From NCBI GenBank assembly GCA_035539135.1, contig DATLJD010000010.1, positions 1 through 64,000 of the forward strand: DNA of 64,000 nucleotides. The letters run 5' to 3'. Source of the DNA: JABFWF01 sp035539135 (GTDB lineage Bacteria; Pseudomonadota; Gammaproteobacteria; Xanthomonadales; Xanthomonadaceae). Under the pieces are notes generated by a model. It did not search any database. It saw nothing but the letters and a program-made list of their open reading frames with translations, and was not told the origin of the DNA. Of the stretch, positions 42,608 through 50,883 are shown in pieces. A program made the translations under genes and the position numbers. Each line of letters begins with the position of its first letter. The first letter of the stretch is position 1.

Positions 42608-44673
42608 CAGCAGCAAAGCCCCACCCGGGGATGGCCTACCGCCCGGACATCGACGGCCTACGCGCCATCGCGGTGCTGAGCATCGTGCTGTTCCACATCA
42701 ACACGGACCTCGTCCCCGGCGGCTTCATCGGCGTGGACGTGTTCTTCGTGATTTCCGGATTCCTGATCACGACCATCATCCATCGCGAGATGCAACGCGG
42801 GACGTTCTCCTTCAAGGAGTTCTACCGGCGCAGGATGCTGCGGATCGCCCCGGCCTACCTGGTCGCCACTCTCGCGACCTTGCTGGCCGGCTGCGTGCTC
42901 CTGCTGCCCGCAGAACTCGCCGCGCTGGGGCGCTCCGCGGCGTGGAGCGCGGTGTCGCTGCCGAACGTCTATTTCTGGAAGTACCTGGACACGAGCTATT
43001 TCGCCGAGGCGAGCGACCAGGTGCCGTTGCTCCACTTGTGGTCGCTCGGCGTCGAGGAGCAGTTCTACCTGCTGTGGCCGGCCACGCTGCTGCTGCTCGG
43101 CTTGGCCGCCCGGCGCAGGGTGGTCCTGCTCGGGATCCTCGCGTTGCTGGCCGCGGCGTCGTACCACTACGGCCACGTGCAGGCGGGCAAGGACCTGTCC
43201 TTCGCGTACTACATGTTGCCCACGCGCGCGGGCGAGCTGCTCACCGGCGCGATCCTCGCGCTGCTGCCTTGGCCGGCGCCGGGCGAGGCGGAGCGGCCAT
43301 CGCCGGCGGTACGGGTGCTCGGCGAGGCCGGCGCGCTGGCCGGCTACGCGTTGCTGTACCTGGGCTTCTACAAGCTGGACGGGGAGTCGCTGTTTCCGGG
43401 CTGGAATGCCCTGTATCCGTGCCTCGGCGCGGCCTTCCTGATCGCCGCCGGCGGCCGCGGACGGCCTTGGCTGATGGCCCCGCTGCGCTGGAAGCCGGTC
43501 GTCTGGATCGGCCTGATCTCCTATTCCCTGTATCTGTGGCATTGGCCGATCCTGGCCTTCGTGCGCTATTTCGCGGGCACGGTGTCGCCGCGTGCCGGGG
43601 TCGCGTGCTTCGTGGCCATGCTGGTGCTGTCTTTCCTGAGCTACCGGTACGTCGAGCTGCCGTTCCGGGAGCGTCGCGGGGTGCAGCGGCGTCCCTTCGG
43701 GAAGGTCTTCGCCGGCTACGCGACCTCCGTCGGCGTCGTGGTGATCCTGGGCGCGGTGCTGGTGGGCACGCACGGGCTGGGACGCGTCATCGAGCGGGCC
43801 TACCCGGAGTACCACCAGGCGCAGGTGGCGCTCGACCTCAGGACGCGCTCGGCCCTCAAGTTCAAGTACAACTGCCAGGAATCCACCTTCGTGCCGGGCC
43901 TTTTCCGCGACGCCAACTGTGTCGTCGGCGCCAAGGCCCGCGGTCGGAAGCCGCGCCCCGCGGCGCTGCTGGTGGGGGATTCCAATGCAGCCCATTACAT
44001 CGGCGTCCTGGGAGCGATCGCCGAAGACCAGGGCTTCTCGTTCCGCAACGCCACCGTCTCGTCCTGCCCGCCTTTGTTCGGCTCGCCAGACGCCTATGGC
44101 AAGCCGACCGATCGCCCGGGATGCACGGCTTACCGCAACGCGGTCAGGCGGGAAAGCAAGCGCTACGACTATGTGTTCCTCGGCGCGCAGTGGGCCTACC
44201 ACAGCAAGGTGCCCGGGTTCGAGCGCGACCTGGCCAGAACCATCAAGGAACTGAAGCGCAGGGGCCAACACGTCGTCGTGCTCGGCCTGGTGCCCCGTTT
44301 CCGCTCCTACAACCGCAATTGCGAAGCGCGTCGCCTGCGCCTGCCGGCGGTGGATTGCAGGACCCGGGCGGAAGAAGGGGCGAACGCGAACAGCAGGATG
44401 AACAAACGCCTGAAAGCGATCGCCAAGGCCAACAAGGCGTACTACATGGATGTGGTCCGGGTGATCTGCCCGGGCGGGGAGTGCACGCCCTATCTGGACG
44501 GGCAGCCCGTTTATTACGACGACGGGCACCTGAGCATGACCGGCTCCTGGGAAGTCGGCAGGGTCCTTGCCGACACCGGGATGCCCTTGCGCAACGTGTT
44601 CACCAGGCTCGGGCGGCAGGCGAGGGCGGAGGCGCCGGCCGGATCGAAGCGCGCGGCCAATCCGATACCATGA
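42604..44673 (+). CDS. OafA/YrhL-type acyltransferase with SGNH domain
   Basis: 689 residues. Acyltransferase-3 membrane domain (about 10-11 helices) beginning YRPDIDGLRAIAVLSIVLFH, FIGVDVFFVISGFLITTII, FYRRRMLRIAPAYL and HLWSLGVEEQFYLLWP. A periplasmic C-terminal SGNH domain carries VGDSNAAHYIG (~457) and DDGHLSMTG (~639). Such fused proteins O-acetylate cell-surface glycans. Translationally coupled to the heparinase-like gene. Codon use returns to the host style here. Confidence 0.92.
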   Translation: MTAAKPHPGMAYRPDIDGLRAIAVLSIVLFHINTDLVPGGFIGVDVFFVISGFLITTIIHREMQRGTFSFKEFYRRRMLRIAPAYLVATLATLLAGCVLLLPAELAALGRSAAWSAVSLPNVYFWKYLDTSYFAEASDQVPLLHLWSLGVEEQFYLLWPATLLLLGLAARRRVVLLGILALLAAASYHYGHVQAGKDLSFAYYMLPTRAGELLTGAILALLPWPAPGEAERPSPAVRVLGEAGALAGYALLYLGFYKLDGESLFPGWNALYPCLGAAFLIAAGGRGRPWLMAPLRWKPVVWIGLISYSLYLWHWPILAFVRYFAGTVSPRAGVACFVAMLVLSFLSYRYVELPFRERRGVQRRPFGKVFAGYATSVGVVVILGAVLVGTHGLGRVIERAYPEYHQAQVALDLRTRSALKFKYNCQESTFVPGLFRDANCVVGAKARGRKPRPAALLVGDSNAAHYIGVLGAIAEDQGFSFRNATVSSCPPLFGSPDAYGKPTDRPGCTAYRNAVRRESKRYDYVFLGAQWAYHSKVPGFERDLARTIKELKRRGQHVVVLGLVPRFRSYNRNCEARRLRLPAVDCRTRAEEGANANSRMNKRLKAIAKANKAYYMDVVRVICPGGECTPYLDGQPVYYDDGHLSMTGSWEVGRVLADTGMPLRNVFTRLGRQARAEAPAGSKRAANPIP

Positions 44674-44735
44674 GCGGATTGCTCCCGTCACGGCCGGCGA
44701 ACGGGGGTCAGCTGAATGCAAGGAGTAGTGAATCG

Positions 44736-45209
44736 ATGAAAAAGATGATGATGTGCATGCTCGTCGCGGGCATGCTGGTCGCCTGCAACGAGCAGGCGCC
44801 CTCCCCGGATCGTGCCGACGCCGCGGCGAAGGTCGGCGTGGCGCGGGAGCCAGCGGGGCACAAGCCGCTCCACGAACCGATGTTCGATGGTTACCGCCCT
44901 TCGTTCGAGTACGCGCTCCGGTCCGACAAGGTCGGGACCGGCAAGGACGGCAAGACGGTGCGCCGGGTGATCCTCGAGTACTTCGGCGACGACGAAACCA
45001 GGCTCGTCGCCGCGCTGGACCACGACCTGAAACGACGTGGCTACGCGGCGAAGCCGTGGCGCGAGGACGGGGGGCGGCGCGACACGCAGTACGTCAAGAA
45101 GGGTGGATCGCGCGTGGGCGTCACCATCACCCCCGCGACGGATGCCCTGGCCATGCGCAATCCGGAGGCGGACGGCGTGGTGAAGTTCGTCTGGGTGGTG
45201 GCGCCTTAG
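44736..45209 (+). CDS. hypothetical lipoprotein
   Basis: 157 residues. Signal peptide with lipobox LVAC at Cys17; then an acidic/Ala-rich linker and a small compact domain (FEYALRSDKVGTGKDG, VILEYFGDDETRLVAALDHDLKRRGY, VGVTITPATDALAMRNPEADG). I do not recognise the family. AGGAGT precedes the ATG by 9 bases. Placed in the plus half of the polysaccharide locus, it may act in the periplasm or outer membrane, but no evidence ties it to glycan handling. Confidence 0.75.
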   Translation: MKKMMMCMLVAGMLVACNEQAPSPDRADAAAKVGVAREPAGHKPLHEPMFDGYRPSFEYALRSDKVGTGKDGKTVRRVILEYFGDDETRLVAALDHDLKRRGYAAKPWREDGGRRDTQYVKKGGSRVGVTITPATDALAMRNPEADGVVKFVWVVAP

Positions 45210-45211
45210 CC

Positions 45212-46849
45212 ATGGCGAGGCTGCCGGCGGGCCGGCGCAGGAGTCCGCCGGAGCAACTGGTCTTCCTCGGCGGGCTAGGGCTGCTGCTGTTCGCCAACCT
45301 GGTCCTGTTGCTTTGGAGCGGTGACCTGCCGAAGGCGGTCGCCCTCCGCTCGAGCGGCTTCGCCTTCCCGGCGCTGGAGGCGTCCGGCCAGCCGCTCCGC
45401 AACCTGGCCTTGATCCTGCTGGTCGGTCTCGCTGTCTTGGCGGGCGGCTTCCGGCGCCGAGCGCCGGATTTCCCGTGCTCTTCGCGTTGGCTGCCGGCAC
45501 GCGACATCCTGCTGGTCGCCGCGGCCGCGGCCTTCCTGCTCGGTGCCTGCCTGGCCTATCCGCCGCAGATCTCGGCGACCAATTTCCGCATCATCTGGGT
45601 GGACTGGGCCGGCCCGGACCTGAAGATCCGCTACTTCGGACAGCTCCTGCGCGAGTTGTTCTATGGCTACCCGCACCTGCTGCAGGGCGCCGCGACGCTG
45701 GTCGCCTTCCTTGCCCTGCAAGGCATCTCGCGCCGCATCGGCTACGGACGCATCGGCGCCTGCGTTGCGGCGCTGGTCGTGTGCGCGTCGTCGGTGTTCG
45801 TCGAATTTTCCGGCGTCGGCGAGGACTGGACGATCGTCAGCGCCGCCAGCCTGGTCGTGCTGTGGGCCTACGCCGCGCGGCGATGGGGACCGCTGGTGAT
45901 CGCGCTGGTCGTGCTCGGCGGCCTGCGCCTTCCGTCCGCGTTGCTGCTGCTGGTCGCGGTCACGCTGACCGAAGCGCTGCGCGCGGCCGCGCTCGCGACG
46001 CAGCGGCCGGTTCCGGGGCGCAGGTTGCTGCCGCTGTCGGCGGCGCGGCTCGCGGGCGCGTGGCTCGCGGTCCTGGGCCTGGCGTACCTCGCGTACCTGC
46101 ATTTCACTCCGCTGGGTGACGACATGGGCACGCCGGCGGCGCGCGAGCTCGGGAAGATCGCGGTCGACGGGTTTTCGCTGACGCCCCTGTCGGGGGTCTA
46201 CCTGGGGCACGCGCTGTGGGCGCTGCCGGCGGTGGTGACGGCGGCCTGCGTCGCCATCGCGCTGACCGCGCTCCGGCACCTGCGCACGGCGGGCGGGCGC
46301 ACCGCGCTCGCGTCGGCCCTGGCGATGGGCGGCAGCCTGCTGTTCTACGAGATCTTCGTGGAGCACCAGTTCTACTACAACTACCGCTACCTCGCGCTGG
46401 CGTACCCGCTCGGAATCCCGGCCCTGCTGTTCCTGCTGGCCAGGGCGCCCGGCGGGCCCGCATTGCGGATGGTCGTGCTGGCGAGCCTGCTCGTGTGGAA
46501 CCCGGTCGGGCCCGCATGGCGTACCGCCGCCGGCAACCTCGACGGGCGCCAGCAGATGGAGCACGAGTTGTACTCCTGTCGCGAAGTGTTCGCGCCATGG
46601 CTGGCGCAACGGCAGGTCTACGTGCGCGGCGGCGGCAAGGCGCTGTCCAATGCGATCGAATACATCAAGGACATCGAGGGCGCGGATACCTCGACCGGGG
46701 TGCGCAAGCTGAAGCGCCCCGACCAGCGCTTGCGCGGGGGCAGCGTCCTGCTCCTGCGCGATGCGGCCGGGGAAACCGCCGGGCTTTCGCCGGGCCGCAC
46801 CGAGCGCGTCGCCGCGTGCCGCGGCTGGGTCGTGCTCAGGCCACGCTGA
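45212..46849 (+). CDS. polytopic membrane protein of unknown function
   Basis: 545 residues. About ten hydrophobic segments spread from ~18 to ~430 (for example LVFLGGLGLLLFANLVLLLW, LALILLVGLAVLAG, ILLVAAAAAFLLGACLAY, VVTAACVAIALTALRHL, LALAYPLGIPALLFLLAR) and a C-terminal soluble tail (~445-545) with LYSCREVFAPWLAQRQVYVRGGG. A multi-pass shape like GT-C transferases, O-antigen polymerases or ligases, but no diagnostic motif is seen. Its last 14 bases overlap convergently with wecE, so its end is fixed by the reading frame. Confidence 0.7.
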   Translation: MARLPAGRRRSPPEQLVFLGGLGLLLFANLVLLLWSGDLPKAVALRSSGFAFPALEASGQPLRNLALILLVGLAVLAGGFRRRAPDFPCSSRWLPARDILLVAAAAAFLLGACLAYPPQISATNFRIIWVDWAGPDLKIRYFGQLLRELFYGYPHLLQGAATLVAFLALQGISRRIGYGRIGACVAALVVCASSVFVEFSGVGEDWTIVSAASLVVLWAYAARRWGPLVIALVVLGGLRLPSALLLLVAVTLTEALRAAALATQRPVPGRRLLPLSAARLAGAWLAVLGLAYLAYLHFTPLGDDMGTPAARELGKIAVDGFSLTPLSGVYLGHALWALPAVVTAACVAIALTALRHLRTAGGRTALASALAMGGSLLFYEIFVEHQFYYNYRYLALAYPLGIPALLFLLARAPGGPALRMVVLASLLVWNPVGPAWRTAAGNLDGRQQMEHELYSCREVFAPWLAQRQVYVRGGGKALSNAIEYIKDIEGADTSTGVRKLKRPDQRLRGGSVLLLRDAAGETAGLSPGRTERVAACRGWVVLRPR

Positions 46850-48002
46850 GCGCGCGCAGCGCCCGCTCGGCCGCCTCGAAGACGCGGGGCAGGTGGTCTT
46901 CCAGCCCCAGCCACAGGGGCATCCGCACCAGCCGGTCGGAGACGTCGTCGGTGACCCGCAATTCGCCGTGCGCGCGCGTGAACCTCAGGCCCGCCGGCGA
47001 GGAGTGGAGCGGAATGTAGTGGAAGACCACGCCGATGCCCTCGCCGCGCATCCGCTCGATGAAGGCGGTGCGCGCGGCGAGGCTGGGCAACAGCAGGTAG
47101 TACATGTGCGCGTTGTGTTCGACGTGCGCCGGCACCACCGGGCGCCGCACCAGGCCGTCGCGTTCCAGCGCCGCGGCCCACGCGTGGTAGCGCTCCCAGA
47201 TCGCGAGCCGGCGCCGGTTGATGGCATCCGCCTCGTCCAGTTGTGCCGCGAGGAAGGCGGCGGTCAGTTCGCTCGGCAGGTACGACGATCCGACGTCCAC
47301 CCACGTGTACTTGTCGACCTGGCCGCGGAAGAAGCGCGAGCGGTTCGTGCCCTTTTCGCGGATGATCTCGGCCCGCTCCACGAGGTCGTCGCGGTTCACC
47401 AGCAGGCAGCCGCCCTCGCCGGAGATCACGTTCTTGGTTTCGTGGAAGCTCAGCGCCGCAAGGTCGCCGATGCCGCCGAGCGGGCGCCCGCGGTAGGACG
47501 CCTGGATGCCCTGGGCCGCGTCCTCGATCACCGCCAGTCCGTGCTTGCGCGCGATCCGCAGGATCTCGTCCATTTCGCATGACACGCCGGCGTAGTGCAC
47601 CACGCAGATCGCCCTGGTGCGCGGGCCGATCGCCGCCTCGACCAGGCGTTCGTCGAGGTTGAGGGTGTCGGGTCGGATGTCGACGAACACCGGCACGGCG
47701 CCACGCAGCACGAAGGCGTTCGCCGTGGACACGAAGGTGAACGACGGCATGATGACCTCGTCGCCAGGCGCGAGGTCCAGCAGCAGCGCGGCCAACTCGA
47801 GCGCGGCGGTGCACGATTGCGTGAGTAGCGCCTTCCTGGCGCCGGTGGCCTGTTCCAGCCAATGGTGGCATTGCCGGGTGAACGGGCCGTCGCCGGACAG
47901 GTGCCCGTTGTCGCGCGCCTGGAGGATGTTGCCTACCTCTCCGCCGGTCAGGTACGGCTTGTTGAACGGAATCGAGGGGAGCGGGTGTGGGGCGGCGTTC
48001 AT
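46836..48002 (-). CDS. wecE: dTDP-4-amino-4,6-dideoxygalactose transaminase
   Basis: 388 residues of the DegT/DnrJ/EryC1/StrS family, close in pattern to E. coli WecE: IPFNKPYLTGGEVGNI, CTAALELAALLLDL, MPSFTFVSTANAFVLRGA, EDAAQ (160-164), PLP Lys190 in SFHETKN, and IIREKGTNRSRFFRGQVDKY. It would aminate dTDP-4-keto-6-deoxyglucose to dTDP-Fuc4N. rmlA/rmlB, needed for that substrate, are not in this window. First gene on the minus half from the left; overlaps 45212-46849 by 14 bases. Substrate assignment is by similarity. Confidence 0.9.
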   Translation of the reverse strand: MNAAPHPLPSIPFNKPYLTGGEVGNILQARDNGHLSGDGPFTRQCHHWLEQATGARKALLTQSCTAALELAALLLDLAPGDEVIMPSFTFVSTANAFVLRGAVPVFVDIRPDTLNLDERLVEAAIGPRTRAICVVHYAGVSCEMDEILRIARKHGLAVIEDAAQGIQASYRGRPLGGIGDLAALSFHETKNVISGEGGCLLVNRDDLVERAEIIREKGTNRSRFFRGQVDKYTWVDVGSSYLPSELTAAFLAAQLDEADAINRRRLAIWERYHAWAAALERDGLVRRPVVPAHVEHNAHMYYLLLPSLAARTAFIERMRGEGIGVVFHYIPLHSSPAGLRFTRAHGELRVTDDVSDRLVRMPLWLGLEDHLPRVFEAAERALRALSVA

Positions 48003-48020
48003 GCGTGCATCCGGCGTGGG

Positions 48021-48416
48021 CTATTGGCTGGGACCGGCGCCGATCACGGCCACGCCGATCATGATCAGGGCAAGCCCTACCAGTTTGTGCATGGTGACGG
48101 GCTCGGCGAAGAACAGGAAGCCGGCCGCCAGGACCAGCGGGAAGGTCAGGGCGGAAAAGGGGAAGGCGTAACTGAGATCGAACTTGCCGAGGGCGATCAT
48201 CCAGGTGACGCCCGCCATGAACGTGGACGCCACCGCGACGATCACCCACGGACGCAGGAACAGGCTGGCCACGTACACCACCCGGTCGTGGGTGCTGGCC
48301 GGCAGCGTCCCGGCCAGCCCGACCTGCCATTTGATCAGCAGCTGGCTGCTGACCGTGAACAGGATGGTGGCCAGGATCCAGACGTGGTCGAGCGCCTTCG
48401 GCGGTTGGGAAAGCAT
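48021..48416 (-). CDS. small EamA/SMR-like transporter
   Basis: 131 residues, four hydrophobic segments (VWILATILFTVSSQLLIKW, VIVAVASTFMAGVTWMIAL, FSALTFPLVLAAGFLFF, LVGLALIMIGVAVIGA). Resembles EamA-type half transporters such as ArnE/ArnF, which flip undecaprenyl-phosphate-linked aminoarabinose. In this locus it may flip a lipid-linked sugar, perhaps the product of the GtrB/ArnC-like gene at 50880, by inference. Separated by 89 bases from the next gene upstream on the strand. Confidence 0.8.
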   Translation of the reverse strand: MLSQPPKALDHVWILATILFTVSSQLLIKWQVGLAGTLPASTHDRVVYVASLFLRPWVIVAVASTFMAGVTWMIALGKFDLSYAFPFSALTFPLVLAAGFLFFAEPVTMHKLVGLALIMIGVAVIGAGPSQ

Positions 48417-48505
48417 GTGCGATTCCTGTGGATCGGGTCGGCTCGCGGGGCTCGGCTGACGGGATCCCGCCGGGCTGCCGGTCGACCGCGAAAGTAGTAC
48501 GTGGT

Positions 48506-50149
48506 TTATGCCGGCAGCAAGGTCTCGCGCAGGGCGACGAGGCTGTCGATGGCGTGCACGCGGCCCTGTTCGACATCCGCCGGCACCAGCCTCCGCGTTC
48601 CCTCGTGGTGCGTTGCGAACGCGCCCCCCCGGCGCAGGAGGAACGCGCAGCCATAGCCGCTCCGCAGCGCCCCGAGCGCATCCCGGAAATAATTGTCGCC
48701 CACCATGCACAGGCGCCCGGGTTCGATCGACAGCGCTTCCGCGACCGCGGCGAACGCGCCCGGGTGCGGCTTTTCCGCACCCGTCTCCCGCGCATAGACG
48801 ACAGTCGGGATGGCTGCCAGCGCCGGCGCGTTGCGGATCTTGGCTTGCTGCGTCGGCGGCGGATTGTCGGTGAGGATCGCGAGCTTCAGTCCGGCCTCGC
48901 GCAGCGAGCGCAGAACCGGCGCGACGTCGGGATAGACCGGCGTGTCCGGAACGCGGGCGGCGCGGTACGCCTCGAGCAGGATGGCGTGCCGGTCCTGGTC
49001 CCATCCGAACCGCTCGGCCAGGCGGTCGATCAGGTGCGCACGCTCGCCTTCGTCCACATATTGCGCCGCGGCCAGGAGGAATTCGTCGCGATCCACCCAT
49101 CCGGCGGTCGCGGCCACCGCGCCCTGAAGTTTCTCCATCATCCAGAGCTTGTGGTCCACGAGGGTGTCGTCAAGGTCGAAGACGACGCCCGCCGGCGGCT
49201 TGGCGAGCCGAGGCAGGGCGATGGTCTGCAGGCGGCGGACGGTCTTGGCCGGGCGCCTGGCGGGCGGAGACGACGCGTCCGCGGCGCCCATGAAGAACGC
49301 GGCGAGGTTCACGCCTTCCGCCAGCCCGTGGACGGCGGACGTGCCGAACCTCGGGTTCACGTCGGACACGAACGTGGGAGCACCCACTGGCGAAATCAGC
49401 TGGATGTTGAAGATGCCAAGCCCGCCCGCTTGCGCGATCGCGGCCGCGACGTCGCGCGCGAGCGACGCCAGACCGGTGTCCTCCACCGACTCGGAGATCA
49501 CCGCGTATCCACCCGACGTGCGGATTCGACGCCGTATCACGAGCGGCGACAGCTCGCCCGGCCGCGACAGGGCGAAGTCAACCGAATGCTCGTGGAAGTC
49601 CGCGACCAGCGGCACCCACACCAGGGGTTCGTCGCGCGCGGCCTGCTGCGTGCGCGCCTGGTCCTGCGAGGCGGCGATCACGGTGCCGGTACCGCCCCAG
49701 CCGAACCGCGGCTTCCCGAACAGTGGCGACGAGAAGTCGTGGCCCGAGGGATCGACCGGGAGCTGTGTCGGCAGGCCCCGGTCTGCGAGGAACCGGGCCG
49801 TGCGTTGCTTGTCGAGGAGCACTTCCACCAGTTGCGGGGAAGACACCGCCACCTTCGCGCCGGCCGCCTCCAGCTCCGCGCGGCGCGCGGCGAGCAGCGG
49901 CAGTTCCCGCGCGGTCGCCGGGAAGACCGCGCGGACCGCGTTGTCCTCGATCAGCCGGCGCAGCGCCGCGACGAAGGCATCCGCGTCCGCCAACGGCGGC
50001 ACCACGAAGTACTCCGCGCACTGGTAGCGGGTCACGTTGTCGGCGTGCACGTCGGCGATCATCGGCCGCAGGCCGGGGATGCACTGCAGCGATTCCAGCA
50101 GCCCGAGCCCCTGGAAGCCGCCGCCGCTGACGATCAGCGCGCCGCTCAT
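48506..50149 (-). CDS. ATP-grasp and HAD fusion protein
   Basis: 547 residues. 1-~310: ATP-grasp of the carbamoyl-phosphate-synthase type, with N-terminal GALIVSGGGFQGLGLLESLQ, LLDKQRTARFL, GKPRFGWGGTGT and DVNPRFGTSAVHGLAEGVNL (metal/ATP). ~315-547: HAD hydrolase with VVFDLDDTLVDHKLWM, LAILTDNPPPT, GAEKPHPGAF and MVGDNYFRDALGALRSG. Both modules keep catalytic motifs. ATP-grasp enzymes ligate carboxylates to amines, so an amide-decorated sugar is conceivable. The 4-base ATGA overlap with the methyltransferase shows tight coupling. I know no characterised example. Confidence 0.85.
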   Translation of the reverse strand: MSGALIVSGGGFQGLGLLESLQCIPGLRPMIADVHADNVTRYQCAEYFVVPPLADADAFVAALRRLIEDNAVRAVFPATARELPLLAARRAELEAAGAKVAVSSPQLVEVLLDKQRTARFLADRGLPTQLPVDPSGHDFSSPLFGKPRFGWGGTGTVIAASQDQARTQQAARDEPLVWVPLVADFHEHSVDFALSRPGELSPLVIRRRIRTSGGYAVISESVEDTGLASLARDVAAAIAQAGGLGIFNIQLISPVGAPTFVSDVNPRFGTSAVHGLAEGVNLAAFFMGAADASSPPARRPAKTVRRLQTIALPRLAKPPAGVVFDLDDTLVDHKLWMMEKLQGAVAATAGWVDRDEFLLAAAQYVDEGERAHLIDRLAERFGWDQDRHAILLEAYRAARVPDTPVYPDVAPVLRSLREAGLKLAILTDNPPPTQQAKIRNAPALAAIPTVVYARETGAEKPHPGAFAAVAEALSIEPGRLCMVGDNYFRDALGALRSGYGCAFLLRRGGAFATHHEGTRRLVPADVEQGRVHAIDSLVALRETLLPA

Positions 50150-50883
50150 CCCAGGCGAGCTTCGAGCAGGATCCCGTTGGCGATGTCGGGAAGGCCGTAG
50201 CCGACCTCGATCAGCGCCTTGTCGAGGGCGGGCCCCATGTGCAGCGAGTGCAGCTGGCCGCTGGTCAGCGGCTTGAGCATCAGACCGTGGCGCGCGGCGA
50301 CCCGGTAACCGCTGTCCTCGACCAGCCGTGCGATCGAATCGGCGTCGAAGTAGCGCTTGTGCCCCAGGGCAAGGTCCGACGGACTGAGCGAGTAGATGTC
50401 GGGCATCAGGCCGGCGGCGTGGCCGAGCAGGCGATGGAGCGAGCGTGCGTTGGGGACCGAGACGAACAGCACGCCGCCGGGCGCGAGGAACTCGCGGAAC
50501 CTGCGCAGGATCAGTCCCGGGTCGTCAACGTGCTCGAGGACGAAGCCCATTTCGATCAGGTCGAACTGCCGGTCGAACGAGATGTCTTCGAAATACGCGT
50601 GGTGGAGCTCGACGAACGCCGGCGGGTTCACGTTGCGCCGGTAGTCCGCGATGATCTCGGGCGAACCCTCGACCACGTGGTATTCGGCCAGGTCGGTGTT
50701 CTCGAACAGCGCGCGGCTCACGATCTGGCGGCCGATGCCCAGGCTCAGCGCCCGCACGCCGCGCTGGCCCGCCACCGCGGCGATGACCTTGCGCGTGTAC
50801 GCCTCCATGAGCACCGTTTCGTCCCAGTAGTAGGGGAACGATTCCTCGTAGGCATCCTTGTACTGGTCGAGGTTTTCTTTCAT
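50146..50883 (-). CDS. SAM-dependent methyltransferase
   Basis: 245 residues, class I methyltransferase. Seen: VRALSLGIGRQIVSRAL (motif I, GIG variant), HVVEGSPEII, DLIEMGFVLEHVDDPGLILRRFREFLAPGGVLFVSVPN and a C-terminal substrate region. Similar to sugar or lipid methyltransferases. Could methylate a sugar or cap the glycan. Overlaps both neighbours by 4 bases. Acceptor unknown. Confidence 0.85.
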   Translation of the reverse strand: MKENLDQYKDAYEESFPYYWDETVLMEAYTRKVIAAVAGQRGVRALSLGIGRQIVSRALFENTDLAEYHVVEGSPEIIADYRRNVNPPAFVELHHAYFEDISFDRQFDLIEMGFVLEHVDDPGLILRRFREFLAPGGVLFVSVPNARSLHRLLGHAAGLMPDIYSLSPSDLALGHKRYFDADSIARLVEDSGYRVAARHGLMLKPLTSGQLHSLHMGPALDKALIEVGYGLPDIANGILLEARLG

